64,000 nt of DNA from Lineus longissimus (lineage: Eukaryota; Nemertea; Pilidiophora; Heteronemertea; Lineidae), in the NCBI RefSeq assembly GCF_910592395.1, contig NC_088311.1, positions 684,501 to 748,500 on the forward strand, in the 5' to 3' direction. Positions 61,399 to 64,000 of the stretch are shown here, one piece after another. Numbering within the stretch: position 1 is the stretch's first letter; every line of letters begins with the position of its first letter. Made by a program: the position numbers and the translations under genes. The notes under the pieces were generated by a model. It did not search any database and was not told the origin of the DNA. It saw only the letters and a list, made by a program, of their open reading frames with translations.

Positions 61399-62874
61399 AT
61401 GGCAGCTTCGTCAGGAAAAGTGGTCGATTTGATGCGAAATATAATCGCTGCAGGCGTCAAATCTAACACATTTAATCGCGTATTGAAAGGGGTAGGTCAT
61501 AGACCATAGCTATAAGATGCTCTCTGTGACAAAGTTTTAAAAATCATGATGGTGTGGTTGTGGCAAAATAGCTGTACTAACTGCACTGACCTTGCATGTT
61601 TTGCATTTTTTAACACACTTATATCGCAATGCATATATGACTCATATATTTTTGCAGAGATGCTGGTCACAGAAAAAAAATACTGCAGAATGGCTTATTA
61701 ATGTCACTGTAATTTAGAAGGCTTTGGGTCTGATGAAAGTTTGAAGGGGCTTTGGGTTGGCCTTGGGGGTAAGACTCTTATTCTTTGAGAGGGGGCAGCC
61801 ATTAGTGTGGTTTCATTAGTGTACTGTAGAATGTTTGTGGACTTGCTTTGCTCCATGTTGACAGTCATGGCTTGATGCTGGCGTTTTTACGACTTTAGTA
61901 GCTTACTTAGGCCATAATCTTGGGATTCAAATATGGTTGGGAGAGGAGGTTACTTTGTATGGTTTGAATGAAAGCCAGAAAGAGATAACTGCCATAGCCC
62001 CTTGACAAATTTTGGAGAGAAGTGGGAATAATGTCTAAGGCTAGCAGTATTTCTGAATGAAGTGAGACTACTACTTGCTAAGGGCCATTGTCTTGTTTCC
62101 TTGCAGCTAATGGTAACTCATGGTGAGCCGGGGAGGTGTGTCTGTGAGATCAAAGTGTGTGAAGAGCACACCAACAGCAGTGGCACCCTGCATGGAGGAT
62201 TCACCGCTACCCTGGTAGACATTGTCTCCACGACAGCTCTCTTTACTACTGCTATCTCCGCAAGAGGCAGTAGTGTGGATATGAACATAACGTAAGCATC
62301 CGTCGGTGTATTACTCCTGGTGACTGGTTATGGTGAACCCCAACAAATTTCAAGAGAGATAAGTTAGATCAAATAATAGACACAAATTTAACTACAAAAT
62401 ATCTTCGTTTATATCAATATAAACACATACTTAGACTTTAAGTAGAGTTGTAAGTCTCACCTGTTGGTGATGGACTTACGATGAAAACATATATGTATGT
62501 TTATGTATGTTTATTCGTACAAAACTAGTACAGATTGTTGTGCATAGTGCAGATCAACTTGTCTTTGAACCTTAAGTGCATAGCTCTGTCATAGCACTGA
62601 GTGTGTGTTGACCCCATTGTAAGGATGCATTCCACACTTGTTTCATTTCTTAGTACCATTTCCTTCCAGGTATATACGTCCAGTGAAAATCGGGGAAGAG
62701 ATAATCATCGATGCTAAAACATTAAGATCAGGTCGGAGTCTGGCTTTCCTCACTGTGGACATAATGAACAAGAAGGATGGCTCCCTTGTTGCTCAGGCAC
62801 GACACACCAAGTTTATCCCCAAAAAGGAACCTCCAATACCAGACACAAATGAGCTTTATTACTTAGTGTTTTAA
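61399..62874 (+). CDS. ACOT13: ACOT13, hotdog-fold acyl-CoA thioesterase 13
   Basis: Three exons: 61399-61491 (ATG), 62107-62291, 62670-62874 (TAA), in frame, 160 aa. ACOT13 (THEM2) hydrolyses medium- and long-chain acyl-CoAs, is mainly mitochondria-associated, and is a homotetramer. Family hallmarks: residues 9-31 VDLMRNIIAAGVKSNTFNRV, then CEIKVCEEHTNSSGTLHGGF (the HGG motif, with active-site Asn near EHTN and Asp in TLVD), TATLVDIVSTTAL, SVDMNITYIRPVKIGEEI (family SVDMNITYMSPAKLGEDI), and AQARHTKFI (family AQGRHTKHL). It is longer than the 140-residue human protein because of an extra C-terminal tail of about 18 residues (PKKEPPIPDTNELYYLVF). The start has a good CCATGG context. Confidence 0.95.
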
Positions 62875-64000
62875 AGATCTCAGGTGTGAGATAGAGTTCT
62901 CTGATTAATGTAGCGGGCTTCAACTGTCATGGCTGGCATGTGTGTGAGGTTACACACAGGTGCTTTCATTGTATTCAGAGCAGGTGCACAGTTCTGAAGA
63001 TGTTTGTCAGTTGGAGATTTAGCTGCATTGCAGTGAGACAGATAATTACAATGATTCCTGCTAAGAAACCTCTTGTACAGCAAGCAGCCTGTCGGCCTAT
63101 CTGAGAATGTTTGGTGTTACAATGTTGCACCTTTGATCTGAATGTACATGTTTCCATGGCGACACCTTGAGGTCTCATAATGCAAAACAATGCTCGGTTC
63201 CTTGTCAAGACCACAGACTCTTTGGTTAGATCTGATGTTTATGATATGGTTGTAAAGCCTCGGACTCCAAAGTTTCATTAGCCAGTGATTTCAAGAATAT
63301 GGAACACAGAACAGGTACTGTTTGCTAAGAAATTTGTCAGCCGTGTTTCAGTCATCAGATAATACACAAGTAAGAGAGCACAAAGTTTCAGTTGGGGCAT
63401 AATATACCAACTGAAGTAAAACTATCCAATGTCTTTCAAACTATACAGGGTAACAAACATGGTCAAAATCTGGAAGTGAACATCTAAAGCACTTTGTTAT
63501 ATAAGCGATCACCAGAAAACACCAGGTTCTTTTTATGAGCCACTTTTGCTGGATTGAATGAGCATCATTATTTCACAAAGGCATTGCATCAATCTATTCC
63601 AGAAGGAAATTCAGTCCTTACTCTTCCCTGTATAGTTTCCTCTACAGGGCTTATCAAAATGAATACTGTCTCCTGATTTTGTGGTACAGAGGATCAACGA
63701 GCACAAACCTATTTATGGAAGTTACTGTTAATGGGTTTCATAAAGGAAAGTTTGTTAATCCTTGTGTGCTCAGCATTTGTTTTGATCAACCCTGTATACA
63801 TACCACATGTTGACTTCCATTAATGGGGCATTAATGCAGACTGCTTCTGTTTTGTGAAGCTCGTGATACAAGGCCAGCAGGACAGACTAAGTCCTCTGAC
63901 CAAACCCATAATCAGCCACATCACTGCCAATGTTTACTTTCATTAAATGCATGTCAAGTATTACTTGCTTACTGAATCCTGTACCTAAGTAGCACACAAG
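62875..64000. other. ACOT13 3' flank, no recognised gene
   Basis: About 1.1 kb to the window edge. I see no AATAAA; an ATTAAA occurs near 63943 (cattaaatgc). The minus-strand open frames of 67-79 residues are unrecognised. Confidence 0.5.

Noticed and set aside
1-64000. CRISPR arrays, prokaryotic operons, prophage or viral genes
   Set aside because: The tandem repeats have no unique spacers, the genes are intron-split animal genes, and no integrase, capsid or polymerase frame was seen.

Overview
This is animal nuclear DNA. Genes are split by GT-AG introns, intergenic and intronic DNA is long and A+T-rich, and minisatellites, foldback elements and SINE-like pieces are common. The protein set (ARFGAP1, ARMC1, MTFR, SoxF, a Tctex1-domain protein, TRMT13, RAD23, ACOT13 and a small clustered family of rhodopsin-like GPCRs), short genes, and frequent ACATGTA and TAGGCCTA words suggest a marine invertebrate such as a non-vertebrate deuterostome or a lophotrochozoan. 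I cannot fix the phylum from the sequence alone. There is no sign of bacterial, viral or organellar DNA.

Layout, left to right: (1) 1-12.6 kb, plus strand: the 3' half of an ARFGAP1 gene (five recognisable exons, 8602-12572), preceded by about 8.6 kb with repeats and no recognisable exon. (2) 15.5-22.1 kb: ARMC1 (minus, six exons) and MTFR1/2-like (plus, eight exons), head to head. Both act at mitochondria in animals, and they are also neighbours in the human genome. (3) 22.1-36.6 kb: a SoxF transcription factor (minus, two exons; the intron splits the HMG box) inside large gene-poor flanks with SINE-like and inverted-repeat elements. (4) 36.6-46.6 kb: a tandem duplication of a block of about 5 kb. 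Each copy carries two single-exon minus-strand GPCR genes, giving four in total; one is broken by a one-base frameshift. (5) 49-54.4 kb: an intronless-CDS Tctex1-domain dynein light chain (plus) converging on TRMT13 (minus, fourteen exons). (6) 54.4-64 kb: RAD23 (plus, nine exons), sharing a promoter interval of about 320 bp with TRMT13, and then ACOT13 (plus, three exons).

Splice models were built by hand by joining canonical AG/GT sites so that reading frame and family alignment are kept. Total coding lengths (ARMC1 283 aa, MTFR 373 aa, SoxF 474 aa, TRMT13 463 aa, RAD23 395 aa, ACOT13 160 aa) are all divisible into whole codons and close to family sizes. The most notable observations are: a duplicated 20-residue phase-0 exon in the membrane-curvature region of ARFGAP1; a GC-AG intron in ARMC1; preserved ARMC1-MTFR pairing, with SoxF and ARFGAP1 also linked; the recent GPCR block duplication with one frameshifted copy; a SINE family with 5S-rRNA-like sequence; and a Tctex1 gene whose stop codon lies inside a polyadenylation hexamer, followed by a 9-copy minisatellite.
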